A DNA stretch of 64,000 bases from NCBI RefSeq assembly GCF_900104395.1, contig NZ_FMXX01000008.1, one strand, 5' to 3'. Made by a program: the position numbers and the translations under genes. Shown piece after piece: positions 18,638 to 27,993 of this stretch. Each line of letters opens with the position of its first letter. Positions within the stretch are counted from its first letter, which is position 1. The notes beneath the pieces are model-generated. The model had not been told where the DNA came from. It saw only the letters and a program-made list of their open reading frames with translations, and did no database searches. Source of the stretch: Fusobacterium_C necrophorum (lineage in GTDB: Bacteria; Fusobacteriota; Fusobacteriia; Fusobacteriales; Fusobacteriaceae).

Positions 18638-18742
18638 GAACAGAGATTTTTGTCAATTGAAGTTGAGGGAGAAAAAGAATGAAATTTTTTCAGTTCTTTG
18701 TTAAATGATGTTAATGAAGAATAGAATACGAAATTTTCAAAG

Positions 18743-18787
18743 GGATTTTAGAGATTTTAAAAACATAATTTCTGAAATCCTTTTTTT
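18743..18787 (+). terminator. terminator after the cation ATPase
   Basis: A 10 bp stem (18743-18752 with 18771-18780, one wobble) is followed by seven T residues. It is 105 nt downstream of the ATPase stop. The rest of the 18638-18923 gap holds only the next promoter. Confidence 0.65.
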
Positions 18788-18827
18788 ATTTTTTATAACC
18801 TTATAAAAGTGTACACAAATAAAATTA

Positions 18828-18856
18828 TTGCATTTTTTCGAAAATTATGATAATAA
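18828..18856 (+). promoter_or_regulatory. promoter of the ccpN-ppdK-fbp operon
   Basis: TTGCAT at 18828-18833, 17 bp spacer, extended -10 TGaTAATAA (hexamer 18851-18856). It is bracketed by AGTGTAC (18808-18814) and GTACACT (18898-18904), an inverted pair that could be operator half-sites for the autogenous regulator; this is weak evidence. Confidence 0.45.
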
Positions 18857-18923
18857 TATTATAAATAAAATAATAAATAGAAATAAAATATATTAGAGTA
18901 CACTATTAAAAAAGAGGAGAGTT

Positions 18924-19511
18924 ATGGAACTAACAAGAAGACAAGAAAAAATTCTGCATTTAATCAAAGAAAACTCTCCCATTTCAGGAGAAGATATTGC
19001 ACAAAATTTAGGTTTGACTCGTTCTGCTTTGAGAACCGATTTCTCTATTTTACGAAAAATGTCCTTGATTTCCGCAAGACAGAATTATGGATATTGTTAT
19101 ATCGGAGGAGAGAATAAATATAAAGTGGGACAGGTGATGGGAGAACCTAAAAAAATGGATTCTAAAAGTAGTGTCTATGAAACCATTGTATATATGTTTG
19201 AGAATGATATTGGGAGTGTGTTTATTACAGAGCATAAAGACATATTGGTGGGAGTTGTTTCCAGAAAGGATTTGTTGAAAGCGGCTTTAGGAAATAAAGA
19301 TTTGGAAAAATTACCCATTCATATGGTTATGACAAGAATGCCGAATTTAATTTATGTAACGGAAGAAGATTCTATTAAAACCGCAGTAGAAAAGATTATG
19401 AAACATCAAATTGACTCAGTCGCAGTTGTCAAGCAAGAAAAAGAAACGTGTTATTTAGTAGGAAGATTTAGTAAAACGAATATCAGTAAACTATATTTAG
19501 AAACTTTATAA
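18924..19511 (+). CDS. ccpN: CcpN-like transcriptional regulator (HTH plus CBS pair)
   Basis: 195 residues: winged helix-turn-helix at 1-60 (SGEDIAQNLGLTRSALRTDF) and two CBS motifs from about 72 to 190 (GSVFITEHKDILVGVVSRKD; DSVAVVKQEKETCYLVGRFS). This is the architecture of CcpN of Bacillus, which represses gluconeogenic genes and senses nucleotides through the CBS pair. In many Firmicutes and Fusobacteria the gene stands before ppdK, as here (20 nt gap). It most likely controls the operon it heads. The symbol is by similarity of architecture and context. Confidence 0.82.
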   Translation: MELTRRQEKILHLIKENSPISGEDIAQNLGLTRSALRTDFSILRKMSLISARQNYGYCYIGGENKYKVGQVMGEPKKMDSKSSVYETIVYMFENDIGSVFITEHKDILVGVVSRKDLLKAALGNKDLEKLPIHMVMTRMPNLIYVTEEDSIKTAVEKIMKHQIDSVAVVKQEKETCYLVGRFSKTNISKLYLETL

Positions 19512-19531
19512 ATGAGGAGAGGAGAGGGAGA

Positions 19532-22066
19532 ATGAAACAAGTATATGAATTTAGAGAAGGTGGAAAAGATTTGATTCCGTTGTTAGGTGGAAAAGGTGGA
19601 AATTTAGCGGAAATGACTAAAATCGGTTTGGCAATTCCAAACGGAATTATTGTAACGACGGATGCTTGCCGAGAATATTTTAAACATGGAAAACAAATAT
19701 CCGAAGAATTACGAAAAGAAATTTTAGAAAAATTGGAAAGCATTCAAAAGAAACCTTTACTTGTTTCCGTTCGTTCCGGAGCTCCCATTTCCATGCCGGG
19801 AATGATGGATACTATTTTGAATGTAGGATTCAATGATACGGTAGCAGAGGAAATGTTGGCAAGCATTCGAGATGAAAAATTTGTATATTCTTCCTATGCA
19901 AGATTCATCTCCATGTTTTCAGAAATTGTGCAGGGTGTGGAAAAGAAAAAGTTCGATGAAATCGCAGAAAAGACAGAAAATCCGAAGGATTTAATTCCTT
20001 TATACAAAGCTCTTTATGAAAAAGAAACTGGAGAAAAATTTCCGGAAGAAGTGAAGGAACAAATTTTAATGGCAGTCAATTCCATTTTCAATTCTTGGAA
20101 TAATGAAAGAGCTATCTTATATCGAAAGTTAAATAACATTGATGATAATATGGGAACTGCTGTGGTAGTACAAGAAATGGTATTTGGAAACTTCAATCAA
20201 AAATCAGGAACAGGAGTGGTATTTTCTCGAAATCCGTCAACAGGAGAAAAACAAATTTTCGGAGAATATTTGATTTGTGCACAAGGAGAAGATATTGTTG
20301 CGGGAATTCGGACTCCGGAACCCATTGCAAAATTACAGGAAGAAATGCCGAAAGTTTATGAAGAATTGTTGGAAAATATTCATAAATTGGAACAACACAA
20401 CCGAGATATGCAGGATATTGAATTTACAATTCAAGATGAAAAATTATATATTTTACAAACCAGAAACGGAAAACGAGCACCGAAGGCAGCCGTAAAAATT
20501 GCCATTGATATGCAAGAAGAAGGAATTATTTCCAAAGAAGACGCTGTCTTACGAGTGGATCCGTCTTTGGTCAATCAATTGTTGACAGGAGATTTTGAAG
20601 AAGAGGCTGTGAAGAAAGCGGTTTTATTGGGAAAAGGATTGGCAGCTTCTTCCGGTGTGGCAGTCGGTAGAGTGATGTTTGACTCCAAACGAGTGAAAAT
20701 TCGGGAAAAAACAATTTTGGTACGTGAAGAAACCTCTCCGGAAGATTTAAAAGGAATTGCTCTGGCACAAGGAATTTTGACAGTAAAAGGAGGAGCAACT
20801 TCTCACGGAGCTGTCGTAGCGAGAGGAATGGGAAAATGTTGTATCACAGGTTGCGGAGCCATCAAAATCAATGAGATTGATCGAGAAATGTATATTGGCG
20901 GTAGAACGGTGAAAGAGGGGGAATTTATTTCTATCAGCGGATATACGGGAGAAATTTATTTAGGAAAAGTAGCTATCAAAGAAGCCAGCTATGACGATGA
21001 CTTGAAAAAAATTCTTTCTTGGGCATATGAAATCAAGCGTTTACAAGTTCGGATGAATGCGGACACTCCGGAAGATGTAAAAATGGGAAAAGATTTTGGA
21101 GCGGAAGGAATCGGACTTTGTCGAACGGAGCATATGTTCTTCCAAAAAGATAAAATTTGGGCAATTCGACAAGTGATTTTAGGCGAAGAAGGGGAAGAAA
21201 AGGATAAGGCAATTGAAAAGTTGTTTGCATTGCAAAAAGAAGACTTCATGGGAATTTTTAGAAATTTGAATGGAGATGTAGCAAACATTCGTTTGTTAGA
21301 CCCGCCCGTTCATGAGTTTTTGCCGAAAGAAAAAGCGGATAAAATTATTATGGCGAAAAATTTAGGAATTCATTTGGATGATTTGGAAATTAGAATCCGT
21401 AAATTAAAAGATGAAAATCCTATGTTAGGACATCGAGGATGTCGTTTGGGAGTAAGTTATCCCAGATTATATCGTGCACAGGGAAGAGCGATTTTGGAAG
21501 CTGCCTTGGATTGTAGAAAAGAAGGACATCCAGTGCATCCCGAAATTATGATTCCGTTTACGATGGAAGCAAAAGAATTGGCATATTTACGAAAAGAAAT
21601 TACGGAAGAGATTGAATGTTTGTTTGAAGAAAGAAAAGAAAGAGTGGAGTACAAATTAGGAACGATGATAGAAATTCCTAGAGCTTGTCTACTGGCGAAT
21701 GAAATTGCAGAAGTTGCTGATTTCTTCTCTTTTGGAACGAACGACTTGACACAAATGTCTATGGGACTTTCGAGAGATGACTCGGTAAAATTCTTGGATC
21801 AATATCGGGAAAAAGGAATTTGGGAAGGAGAGCCTTTCTATTCGATTGACCAAAAAGCTGTTGGAAAATTGGTAGAGTACGGAACGAAATTAGGAAGAGA
21901 GGCAAACAAAGAGTTGATAGTAGGAATTTGCGGAGAGCACGGAGGGGATCCGAAGAGTATAGAATTCTTTGAAAAACAAGGATTTGATTATATCAGTTGT
22001 TCTCCATTTCGAGTTCCGTCTGCAATTTTGGCAGCAGCTCAAAGTTATTTAAAAAATAGAAAGTAG
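19532..22066 (+). CDS. ppdK: pyruvate, phosphate dikinase
   Basis: Interconverts pyruvate, ATP and Pi with PEP, AMP and PPi. N-terminal ATP-grasp domain (LLGGKGGNLAEMTKIG at 15-30; VSVRSGAPISMPGMMDT near 75). The central phosphohistidine domain has GGATSHGAVVARG with His425. The C-terminal TIM barrel has GTNDLTQM and a catalytic Cys in GICGEHGGD. 844 residues, slightly short of the usual 875 but with all motifs present. It is followed 10 nt later by fbp, which fits a role in gluconeogenesis. Confidence 0.96.
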   Translation: MKQVYEFREGGKDLIPLLGGKGGNLAEMTKIGLAIPNGIIVTTDACREYFKHGKQISEELRKEILEKLESIQKKPLLVSVRSGAPISMPGMMDTILNVGFNDTVAEEMLASIRDEKFVYSSYARFISMFSEIVQGVEKKKFDEIAEKTENPKDLIPLYKALYEKETGEKFPEEVKEQILMAVNSIFNSWNNERAILYRKLNNIDDNMGTAVVVQEMVFGNFNQKSGTGVVFSRNPSTGEKQIFGEYLICAQGEDIVAGIRTPEPIAKLQEEMPKVYEELLENIHKLEQHNRDMQDIEFTIQDEKLYILQTRNGKRAPKAAVKIAIDMQEEGIISKEDAVLRVDPSLVNQLLTGDFEEEAVKKAVLLGKGLAASSGVAVGRVMFDSKRVKIREKTILVREETSPEDLKGIALAQGILTVKGGATSHGAVVARGMGKCCITGCGAIKINEIDREMYIGGRTVKEGEFISISGYTGEIYLGKVAIKEASYDDDLKKILSWAYEIKRLQVRMNADTPEDVKMGKDFGAEGIGLCRTEHMFFQKDKIWAIRQVILGEEGEEKDKAIEKLFALQKEDFMGIFRNLNGDVANIRLLDPPVHEFLPKEKADKIIMAKNLGIHLDDLEIRIRKLKDENPMLGHRGCRLGVSYPRLYRAQGRAILEAALDCRKEGHPVHPEIMIPFTMEAKELAYLRKEITEEIECLFEERKERVEYKLGTMIEIPRACLLANEIAEVADFFSFGTNDLTQMSMGLSRDDSVKFLDQYREKGIWEGEPFYSIDQKAVGKLVEYGTKLGREANKELIVGICGEHGGDPKSIEFFEKQGFDYISCSPFRVPSAILAAAQSYLKNRK

Positions 22067-22076
22067 GGAGAAAAGG

Positions 22077-24008
22077 ATGTCAGAATTAAAATATTTGGAA
22101 TTATTGTCCAAAAGTTTTCCCAGTATTGCGGAAACATCAACAGAAATTGTGAATTTACAAGCTATTTTAAATTTGCCAAAGGGAACGGAACATTTTTTAA
22201 CAGATGTGCACGGGGAATATGAAGCGTTCAGTCATGTGTTACGAAACGGATCCGGAAGTATTCGACAAAAGATTGAGGACATTTTTCAAGATACTCTGAC
22301 AGAATCCGAAAAAAAAGAATTGGCGACAGTCATTTATTATCCGGACGGAAAATACGATATGGCTTTGGAAGAACAACCGAATATGAATAAATGGATTCGG
22401 ACTATTATTTATCGTTTGTTAAGGGTATGTAAAAATGTTTCCAGTAAATATACCCGTTCTAAGGTTCGGAAAGCAATGCCGAAAGATTTCGAATATATTA
22501 TGCAGGAATTGTTATACGAAAGTCGCGAAGAAGACAATAAAAGAGATTATATTGAATCTATTATTGATACTTTGATTGCCATTTCGTATACCAGACAATT
22601 TATTATAGCCATGAGCGAGTTAATTCGCAGATTGACGATAGATCATCTTCACTTGGTGGGAGATATTTATGATAGAGGACCAGCACCACATCTTATCATG
22701 GATTGCCTCCTTGACTATCACCATGTCGATATTCAATGGGGGAACCATGATATGTTGTGGATAGGAGCCGGAGTTGGAAACAAAGCCTGTATTGCAAACG
22801 TGATTCGGATTTGTTGCCGATATAATAACAATGATATTTTAGAGGAAGCATACGGAATTAATTTGTTACCTTTAGCTACTTTTGCTATGAAATATTATGA
22901 AAAAGATCCTTGTAGAAGTTTTCGTCCTAAAGAGGGAGTAGATTCTGATTTGGTATCTCAAATGCACAAGGCGATCAGTATTATTCAATTTAAAGTGGAA
23001 GGACTGTTTTCCCAAAGAAATCCGAATTTGAGAATGAAAAATCGAGAAATTTTAAAGGATATTGATTATAAAGAGGGAACGATTTTATGGCAGGGAAAAG
23101 AATATCCGTTAAATGATACCTTTTTCCCAACGGTAGATCCCGACAATCCTTTGAAATTATTGGAGGAAGAAGCTGAACTTTTGGATCGATTGAAAGATTC
23201 TTTTATGAACAGTGAAAAATTACAACGACATTTACGATTCTTATTCAGTCATGGTTCTTTGTATTTATGCTGTAATTCCAATTTGTTATATCATGGTTGT
23301 ATTCCCTTAACGAAAGAGGGAAAATTGGCGGAGGTCGAGATTGAGGGGGTAAAATACAAAGGAAAAGCTTATTTGGATAAAATTGATACCATTGCAAGAC
23401 AAGCCTTTTTTGATCGAGTGGGAAACGAAAAAGATAAGAGGAATCGAGATTTCTTATGGTATTTATGGTGTGGAGAACTGTCCCCACTTTTTGGGAAAGA
23501 TGTGATGAGAACCTTTGAGAGATATTTTATTGATGATAAAAGTACTCATGAAGAGCACAAAAATCCTTATTATCAATATATTGATCAAGAGGAAACTTGT
23601 AATATGATTTTGTCAGAGTTTGGATTAAATCCGAATATTTCTCACATTATCAACGGGCATGTTCCGGTCAAAGTGAAAAAAGGAGAATCTCCTGTGAAAG
23701 CAAATGGAAAGTTATTTGTCATTGATGGAGGTTTTGCAAGAGCTTATCAAAAAACAACAGGAATCGCCGGATACACTTTAATTTATAATTCTTATGGAAT
23801 TAAATTGGTCTCTCATGCTCCTTTTGAATCCAAAGAAAAGGCCTTGAAAGAGGGAGCGGATATTTTATCCTCCGTTGTAGTTGAGGATAAAATTGTTCAA
23901 AGAAAGAGAGTGAAAGACACGGATATTGGAAAAAAATTACAGGGGCAGGTGAATGATTTAAAAAAATTATTGCTGGCTTATCGAAAAGGAATTATACAAG
24001 TGAAATAA
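22077..24008 (+). CDS. fbp: class III fructose-1,6-bisphosphatase
   Basis: Removes the 1-phosphate of fructose-1,6-bisphosphate. 643 residues, the usual length of the Firmicutes/Fusobacteria type. Calcineurin-like metallophosphatase motifs: LTDVHGEYEAFSH near residue 42, GDIYDRGPAPH near 198, WGNHDMLWIGA near 224, and NGHVPVK near 530. Last gene of the ccpN-ppdK-fbp operon. A second, unrelated FBPase (glpX) lies at 39856. Confidence 0.95.
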   Translation: MSELKYLELLSKSFPSIAETSTEIVNLQAILNLPKGTEHFLTDVHGEYEAFSHVLRNGSGSIRQKIEDIFQDTLTESEKKELATVIYYPDGKYDMALEEQPNMNKWIRTIIYRLLRVCKNVSSKYTRSKVRKAMPKDFEYIMQELLYESREEDNKRDYIESIIDTLIAISYTRQFIIAMSELIRRLTIDHLHLVGDIYDRGPAPHLIMDCLLDYHHVDIQWGNHDMLWIGAGVGNKACIANVIRICCRYNNNDILEEAYGINLLPLATFAMKYYEKDPCRSFRPKEGVDSDLVSQMHKAISIIQFKVEGLFSQRNPNLRMKNREILKDIDYKEGTILWQGKEYPLNDTFFPTVDPDNPLKLLEEEAELLDRLKDSFMNSEKLQRHLRFLFSHGSLYLCCNSNLLYHGCIPLTKEGKLAEVEIEGVKYKGKAYLDKIDTIARQAFFDRVGNEKDKRNRDFLWYLWCGELSPLFGKDVMRTFERYFIDDKSTHEEHKNPYYQYIDQEETCNMILSEFGLNPNISHIINGHVPVKVKKGESPVKANGKLFVIDGGFARAYQKTTGIAGYTLIYNSYGIKLVSHAPFESKEKALKEGADILSSVVVEDKIVQRKRVKDTDIGKKLQGQVNDLKKLLLAYRKGIIQVK

Positions 24009-24014
24009 AAAAAT

Positions 24015-24066
24015 AGGCAATTTATTCTTGGACTTTTCAAGTTTTGGAATGAATTGCCTGTTTTTT
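24015..24066 (+). terminator. terminator of the ccpN-ppdK-fbp operon
   Basis: 13 bp stem (24015-24027 with 24047-24059, one wobble), then G and six T residues at 24061-24066. Confidence 0.8.
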
Positions 24067-24072
24067 AATATC

Positions 24073-24101
24073 TGGAAAAAAGAAGAAAAATGTGATATTA
24101 T
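24073..24101 (+). promoter_or_regulatory. promoter of the DUF2147 gene
   Basis: TGGAAA at 24073-24078, 17 bp spacer, extended -10 TGaTATTAT with hexamer 24096-24101. Confidence 0.5.
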
Positions 24102-24132
24102 AACATGTGTATTTTATTTTTGGGAGGAGATT

Positions 24133-24594
24133 ATGAAAAAGATTTTAGTAGGAATGCTATTATTGGGAAGTATTGCGTATGCAAAGGTGGAAGATATATT
24201 AGGTACTTGGATTACGGAGAAAGCAGATACGGGAAACCAAATTATTGTAGAAATTTACCAAGCAAAAAATGGAAAATATAACGGGAGAGTTTTGGAACTT
24301 ACTATGCCGATTTACACAGAAGGAGAGTACGCAGGAAAAGAAAGAATGGACCTGCAAAATCCGGATCCGCAATTAAAACATAGAAAATTGGTAGGGATCG
24401 ATTTTGTAAGCAATTTTGATTATAATGAAGAGAAAGATAAATTTGAACATGGAAACATTTATTCTCCAATCAATGGAAAAACATATCACAGTTATATGCA
24501 ATTACAAAAAGATGGTAGATTATTAGTCAAAGGAAGTATTGATAAGGCAGGATTAATTGGGAAAAAACAATATTGGACACGATATCAAAAATAA
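24133..24594 (+). CDS. secreted DUF2147 protein
   Basis: 153 residues. Signal peptide in the first 17 (MKKILVGMLLLGSIAYA) and then a DUF2147 lipocalin-like domain with its typical start (GTWITEKADTGNQIIVEIYQ) and end (IGKKQYWTRY). The role of the family is unknown; it is exported. I chose ATG 24133, preceded by GGGAGGAG, because it exposes the signal peptide; the frame is open to 24028. A paralogue lies at 62400. Confidence 0.82.
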   Translation: MKKILVGMLLLGSIAYAKVEDILGTWITEKADTGNQIIVEIYQAKNGKYNGRVLELTMPIYTEGEYAGKERMDLQNPDPQLKHRKLVGIDFVSNFDYNEEKDKFEHGNIYSPINGKTYHSYMQLQKDGRLLVKGSIDKAGLIGKKQYWTRYQK

Positions 24595-24612
24595 CTTTTG
24601 AAAAAAATAATC

Positions 24613-24641
24613 TTGAAAAAATAACACGGTGGTGCTACAAT
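24613..24641 (+). promoter_or_regulatory. strong promoter of the peptide-binding protein gene
   Basis: TTGAAA at 24613-24618, 17 bp spacer, extended -10 TGcTACAAT with hexamer 24636-24641. Confidence 0.65.
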
Positions 24642-24684
24642 TTTATAATTATAAAATTATATTATGGAATAAGGGAGGAAAGGT

Positions 24685-26202
24685 ATGAAGAAAGTATTGG
24701 CACTATTTGTTATTTTGACGGCGGTATTCTTTGCGGCTTGTGGGAAGAAGCAAGAACAGGGAACGGGAAGTAAAGAAAAAGTTGTAGTAGTTTCACAGGG
24801 AGCGAAACCGAAAAGTTTGGATCCGTATATGTACAATGAGATTCCGGGACTTGCTGTGACAAGACAATTTTATGACAGCTTATTCAAGAAAGAAGATGAC
24901 GGAAGTATTACTCCATTGCTTGCGGAAAGTTATGAATACAAAACACCGACAGAACTTTGGATAACATTAAGAGAAGGGGTAAAATTTCATAATGGAGACA
25001 TTTTAAGCGTGGAGGATGTATTATTCAGTTTTCAAAGAATGCAAGATACACCGGCTTCCGCCATTATGATTTCCGATATTGACAAAGTGGAAGCGGTTGA
25101 TGATAGAAGTTTTAAAATTATATTAAAGCAGAGTTCGGCACCATTATTATTCAGCCTGTCTCATCCATTGACTTCGATTTTAAATAAAAAATATGTGGAA
25201 GAACATCAAGGAAATATTTCTACGGAACCTATGGGAACGGGACCTTATAAATTCGTTTCTTGGGGAGATGGAGAAAAAATTGAAATGATTGCTTTTGATG
25301 ACTACTTTAGAGGAAGAGCGAAGGTAGATAGGGTGATTTTCCGAGAAATTACGGAAGACAGCAGCCGTTTGGCAGCATTGGAAACGGGAGAAATTGATAT
25401 TGCCTATGATATGACGGCAATTGATTCCGGAACCATTGAAGCAAAAGAGAATTTGACTTTGATTTCAAAGCCGACAACCGCTGTGGAATATATTTGTTTA
25501 AATAATCAAAAGCCACCCTTTCATAATAAAGTATTTCGAAAAGCATTGGATTATGCAATTGACAGACAAAGCATTATAGATTCGGTGTATTTAGGAAGAG
25601 CTAAAATTACCAATTCGATTGTAAATCCAAATGTCTTCGGATTCTATGACGGATTGAAACCATTCAGCTTTGATCCGGAAAAGGCAAAAGCATTGATTGC
25701 AGAGTCCGGAGTGAAAAATCCAAGCTTTACCTTATCCATCAATGAGGGGTCCGACAGACAACAGGCAGCTCAAATCATTCAAGCAAATTTACGAGAAGTC
25801 GGAATTGATATGAAAATTCAAATTCTGGAATGGGGAACGTATTTACAAAGTACTGCAGAAGGAAAGTTTGAAGCATTTTTAGGAGGCTGGATGTCAGGAA
25901 CTTCGGATGCGGACATTGTGTTATTTCCTTTATTGGATACAAAATCTTTTGGAAGTGCTGGAAACAGAGCAAGATATTCCAACCCTGAGTTTGATAAATT
26001 GGTAGAGGCAGCAAGAAGTGAATTGGATGTAGAAAAAAGAAAAGAGCTGTATAAAGAAGCCCAATTAATTCTTCAAGAAGATACTCCAATGACAATTTTA
26101 TATGCAAAAAATAAAAATATTGGATTGAATACAAGAGTCAAAGGATTTATTTATGATCCGACCAATGTACACAGTCTATATACTTTGGAAGTGGAAGAAT
26201 AA
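24685..26202 (+). CDS. ABC transporter substrate-binding lipoprotein (peptide family 5)
   Basis: 505 residues. Lipoprotein signal with the modified cysteine in FFAAC (Cys20), then a family 5 solute-binding domain (SLDPYMYNE near 46; LREGVKFHNGDILSVEDVLFSFQRM near 93; KAKALIAESGV; MTILYAKNKN near the end). It would capture di- or oligopeptides at the membrane for an ABC importer, but no permease or ATPase genes are adjacent. The downstream neighbour is an aminopeptidase, which fits peptide use as an energy source. Confidence 0.9.
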   Translation: MKKVLALFVILTAVFFAACGKKQEQGTGSKEKVVVVSQGAKPKSLDPYMYNEIPGLAVTRQFYDSLFKKEDDGSITPLLAESYEYKTPTELWITLREGVKFHNGDILSVEDVLFSFQRMQDTPASAIMISDIDKVEAVDDRSFKIILKQSSAPLLFSLSHPLTSILNKKYVEEHQGNISTEPMGTGPYKFVSWGDGEKIEMIAFDDYFRGRAKVDRVIFREITEDSSRLAALETGEIDIAYDMTAIDSGTIEAKENLTLISKPTTAVEYICLNNQKPPFHNKVFRKALDYAIDRQSIIDSVYLGRAKITNSIVNPNVFGFYDGLKPFSFDPEKAKALIAESGVKNPSFTLSINEGSDRQQAAQIIQANLREVGIDMKIQILEWGTYLQSTAEGKFEAFLGGWMSGTSDADIVLFPLLDTKSFGSAGNRARYSNPEFDKLVEAARSELDVEKRKELYKEAQLILQEDTPMTILYAKNKNIGLNTRVKGFIYDPTNVHSLYTLEVEE

Positions 26203-26212
26203 GGGGGAGAAA

Positions 26213-27241
26213 GTGAAAGTAGATATCAATTATATTTTAGATTTGACAGAGGAATTATTATCCATTCCAAGCCCTGTTGGATATACTCATTTGGGAATTC
26301 AAAGAATTGCGGAAGAGTTGGATAAGTTCGGCCTTCGTTATCAGTATACCAAAAAAGGAGCTATTTTGGCCTTTGTGGAGGGGGAAAATAGAGATTATCG
26401 AAAAATGATTTCTGCACATATTGACACTTTGGGAGCGGTTGTAAGAAATGTAAAAGCAAACGGACGATTGGAACTTACAAATACGGGAGGGTATGCTTGG
26501 GGTTCTGTGGAAGGAGAAAATGTGTTGATACATACTCTTTCCGGAAAAACTTATGAAGGAACTTTGTTGCCTATCAAAGCTTCTGTTCATACCTATGGAG
26601 ATGTGGCAAGAGAATTACCGAGAATTGAAGAAAATATGGAAGTTCGTATCGATGAAGATGTAAAAACGGCAGAAGATGTTTTGAAATTAGGAATTTTGCA
26701 AGGAGATTTTGTTTCCTATGAAACCAGAACCAAACGCCTTTCCAACGGATATATTAAATCCAGATATTTGGATGATAAGTTATGTATAGCACAGGTGTTC
26801 GGATACTTGAAGTATTTGGCGGACAGTTCTTCGAAACCGAAAACGGACTTATATATCTATTTTTCCAATTTTGAAGAAATCGGGCATGGGGTTTCTTTAT
26901 TTCCGGAAGATTTGGATGAATTTATTTCCATTGATATCGGTTTAGCAGCGGCAGATGCTCATGGAGATGAAAAAAAGGTCAATATTATTGCAAAAGACAG
27001 CCGAAGTCCCTATGATTTTGTTCTACGAAAAAAATTGGTGGAAGCGGCGGAACAAGCTAAAATTCCATATACTGTCAGTGTAAATTATCGCTATGGATCG
27101 GATTCCACAACAGCTATTTTGCAAGGATTTGATTTTAAATATGCTTGTATCGGACCGAGTGTGGATGCTTCTCATCACTACGAAAGAACGCACAATGAGG
27201 GAATTATTGCAACCGTAGATTTAATGATTGCTTATTTATAA
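26213..27241 (+). CDS. M42 family metallopeptidase (aminopeptidase)
   Basis: 342 residues. M42/glutamyl-aminopeptidase-like signatures: SAHIDTLGAVV (metal His and Asp) near 66, YLDDKLC (bridging Asp) near 180, the Glu-Glu pair in FSNFEEIGHG, and the last metal His in DASHHYERTH near the C-terminus. It removes amino acids from peptides in the cytoplasm. The start is GTG at 26213 behind AGGGGGAG. The in-frame extension to 26153 would overlap the binding-protein gene and was rejected. The stop of the previous gene is only 10 nt away, so they form one operon. Confidence 0.88.
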   Translation: MKVDINYILDLTEELLSIPSPVGYTHLGIQRIAEELDKFGLRYQYTKKGAILAFVEGENRDYRKMISAHIDTLGAVVRNVKANGRLELTNTGGYAWGSVEGENVLIHTLSGKTYEGTLLPIKASVHTYGDVARELPRIEENMEVRIDEDVKTAEDVLKLGILQGDFVSYETRTKRLSNGYIKSRYLDDKLCIAQVFGYLKYLADSSSKPKTDLYIYFSNFEEIGHGVSLFPEDLDEFISIDIGLAAADAHGDEKKVNIIAKDSRSPYDFVLRKKLVEAAEQAKIPYTVSVNYRYGSDSTTAILQGFDFKYACIGPSVDASHHYERTHNEGIIATVDLMIAYL

Positions 27242-27311
27242 TATTGCCGGCACAGTCATGGTTTTCGATATGAGAGTTTTAGGAATAAGAATAAATAGAA
27301 ATGAAAAATAT

Positions 27312-27342
27312 AAAAGGTACTGGAAAAATTCTAGTACCTTTT
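27312..27342. terminator. bidirectional terminator between M42 peptidase and bioC
   Basis: 14 bp stem (27312-27325 with 27329-27342, one wobble) flanked by A4 and T runs, usable in both directions. The stop codon and last two sense codons of bioC lie inside the right arm. Confidence 0.75.
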
Positions 27343-27993
27343 TGCTTTAAAATATCCTACTCGATAGGTCAATGTTTTATGAGGATAGGAACGAATTTTA
27401 TGAATATTGGTTTCTCCGATGCCGGTGACTCCTGTTGCCTGTAAATGGCGTAAGGAGGCAAGAGGGCTTGGAAATTCCAGTGTAAATATTTCTTCCTGAT
27501 ATTCGACACATGGATAAGATTTTCTTAAATTGTGAATGGTGTCGGAAACACTTGGATAGTCTAGGCTAATTTGAAAGTGTTGTTTGATTTCTTTTAAATT
27601 ATCTTCTAAAAACATTGAAAAAATTAAACAGTCTGTTTTGGGAGCAATTTTTTTCAAAAAACTCTGCAAATCATAAAACCATTGGAAGCACCCGCTCGAA
27701 GTAATTAAATCATAGGATTTTAAAGACATGGTTTCGGCATTGTGCAAGATAAATTCCTGATAGTGTAAGTCGGACAAAAAAGCGGAAGTATCAAAAATAT
27801 CATTTAAACTCAAAGAAGCTTTCGGAAAATGTTCCACAATTTCACGAGAAAAAATTCCGGTTCCGCAACCAATTTCTAAAATAGTTTTTGGCGACTTATC
27901 CAGATCGGTCAAAAAGTGAGCTAATTTTTTGGCTACTTTTTTTTGCACAATAGCATTTTCTTCATAGCTCTTAAAATGTTTCTCAAAGGTCAT
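27331..27993 (-). CDS. bioC: malonyl-ACP O-methyltransferase
   Basis: Methylates malonyl-ACP to start pimeloyl synthesis on the fatty acid machinery. 220 residues, class I SAM methyltransferase: ILEIGCGTGIFSREI (39-53) is motif I and YDLITSSGCFQWF near 95 is the BioC-like motif IV region. RBS AGGAGATAC upstream. It overlaps the end of bioG by 11 nt and completes a bioF-bioG-bioC operon. Confidence 0.9.
   Translation of the reverse strand: MTFEKHFKSYEENAIVQKKVAKKLAHFLTDLDKSPKTILEIGCGTGIFSREIVEHFPKASLSLNDIFDTSAFLSDLHYQEFILHNAETMSLKSYDLITSSGCFQWFYDLQSFLKKIAPKTDCLIFSMFLEDNLKEIKQHFQISLDYPSVSDTIHNLRKSYPCVEYQEEIFTLEFPSPLASLRHLQATGVTGIGETNIHKIRSYPHKTLTYRVGYFKAKRY

Noticed and set aside
24028..24132. 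N-terminal extension of the DUF2147 protein
   Set aside because: The extension overlaps the fbp terminator and the promoter, and it hides a normal signal peptide that starts at 24133.
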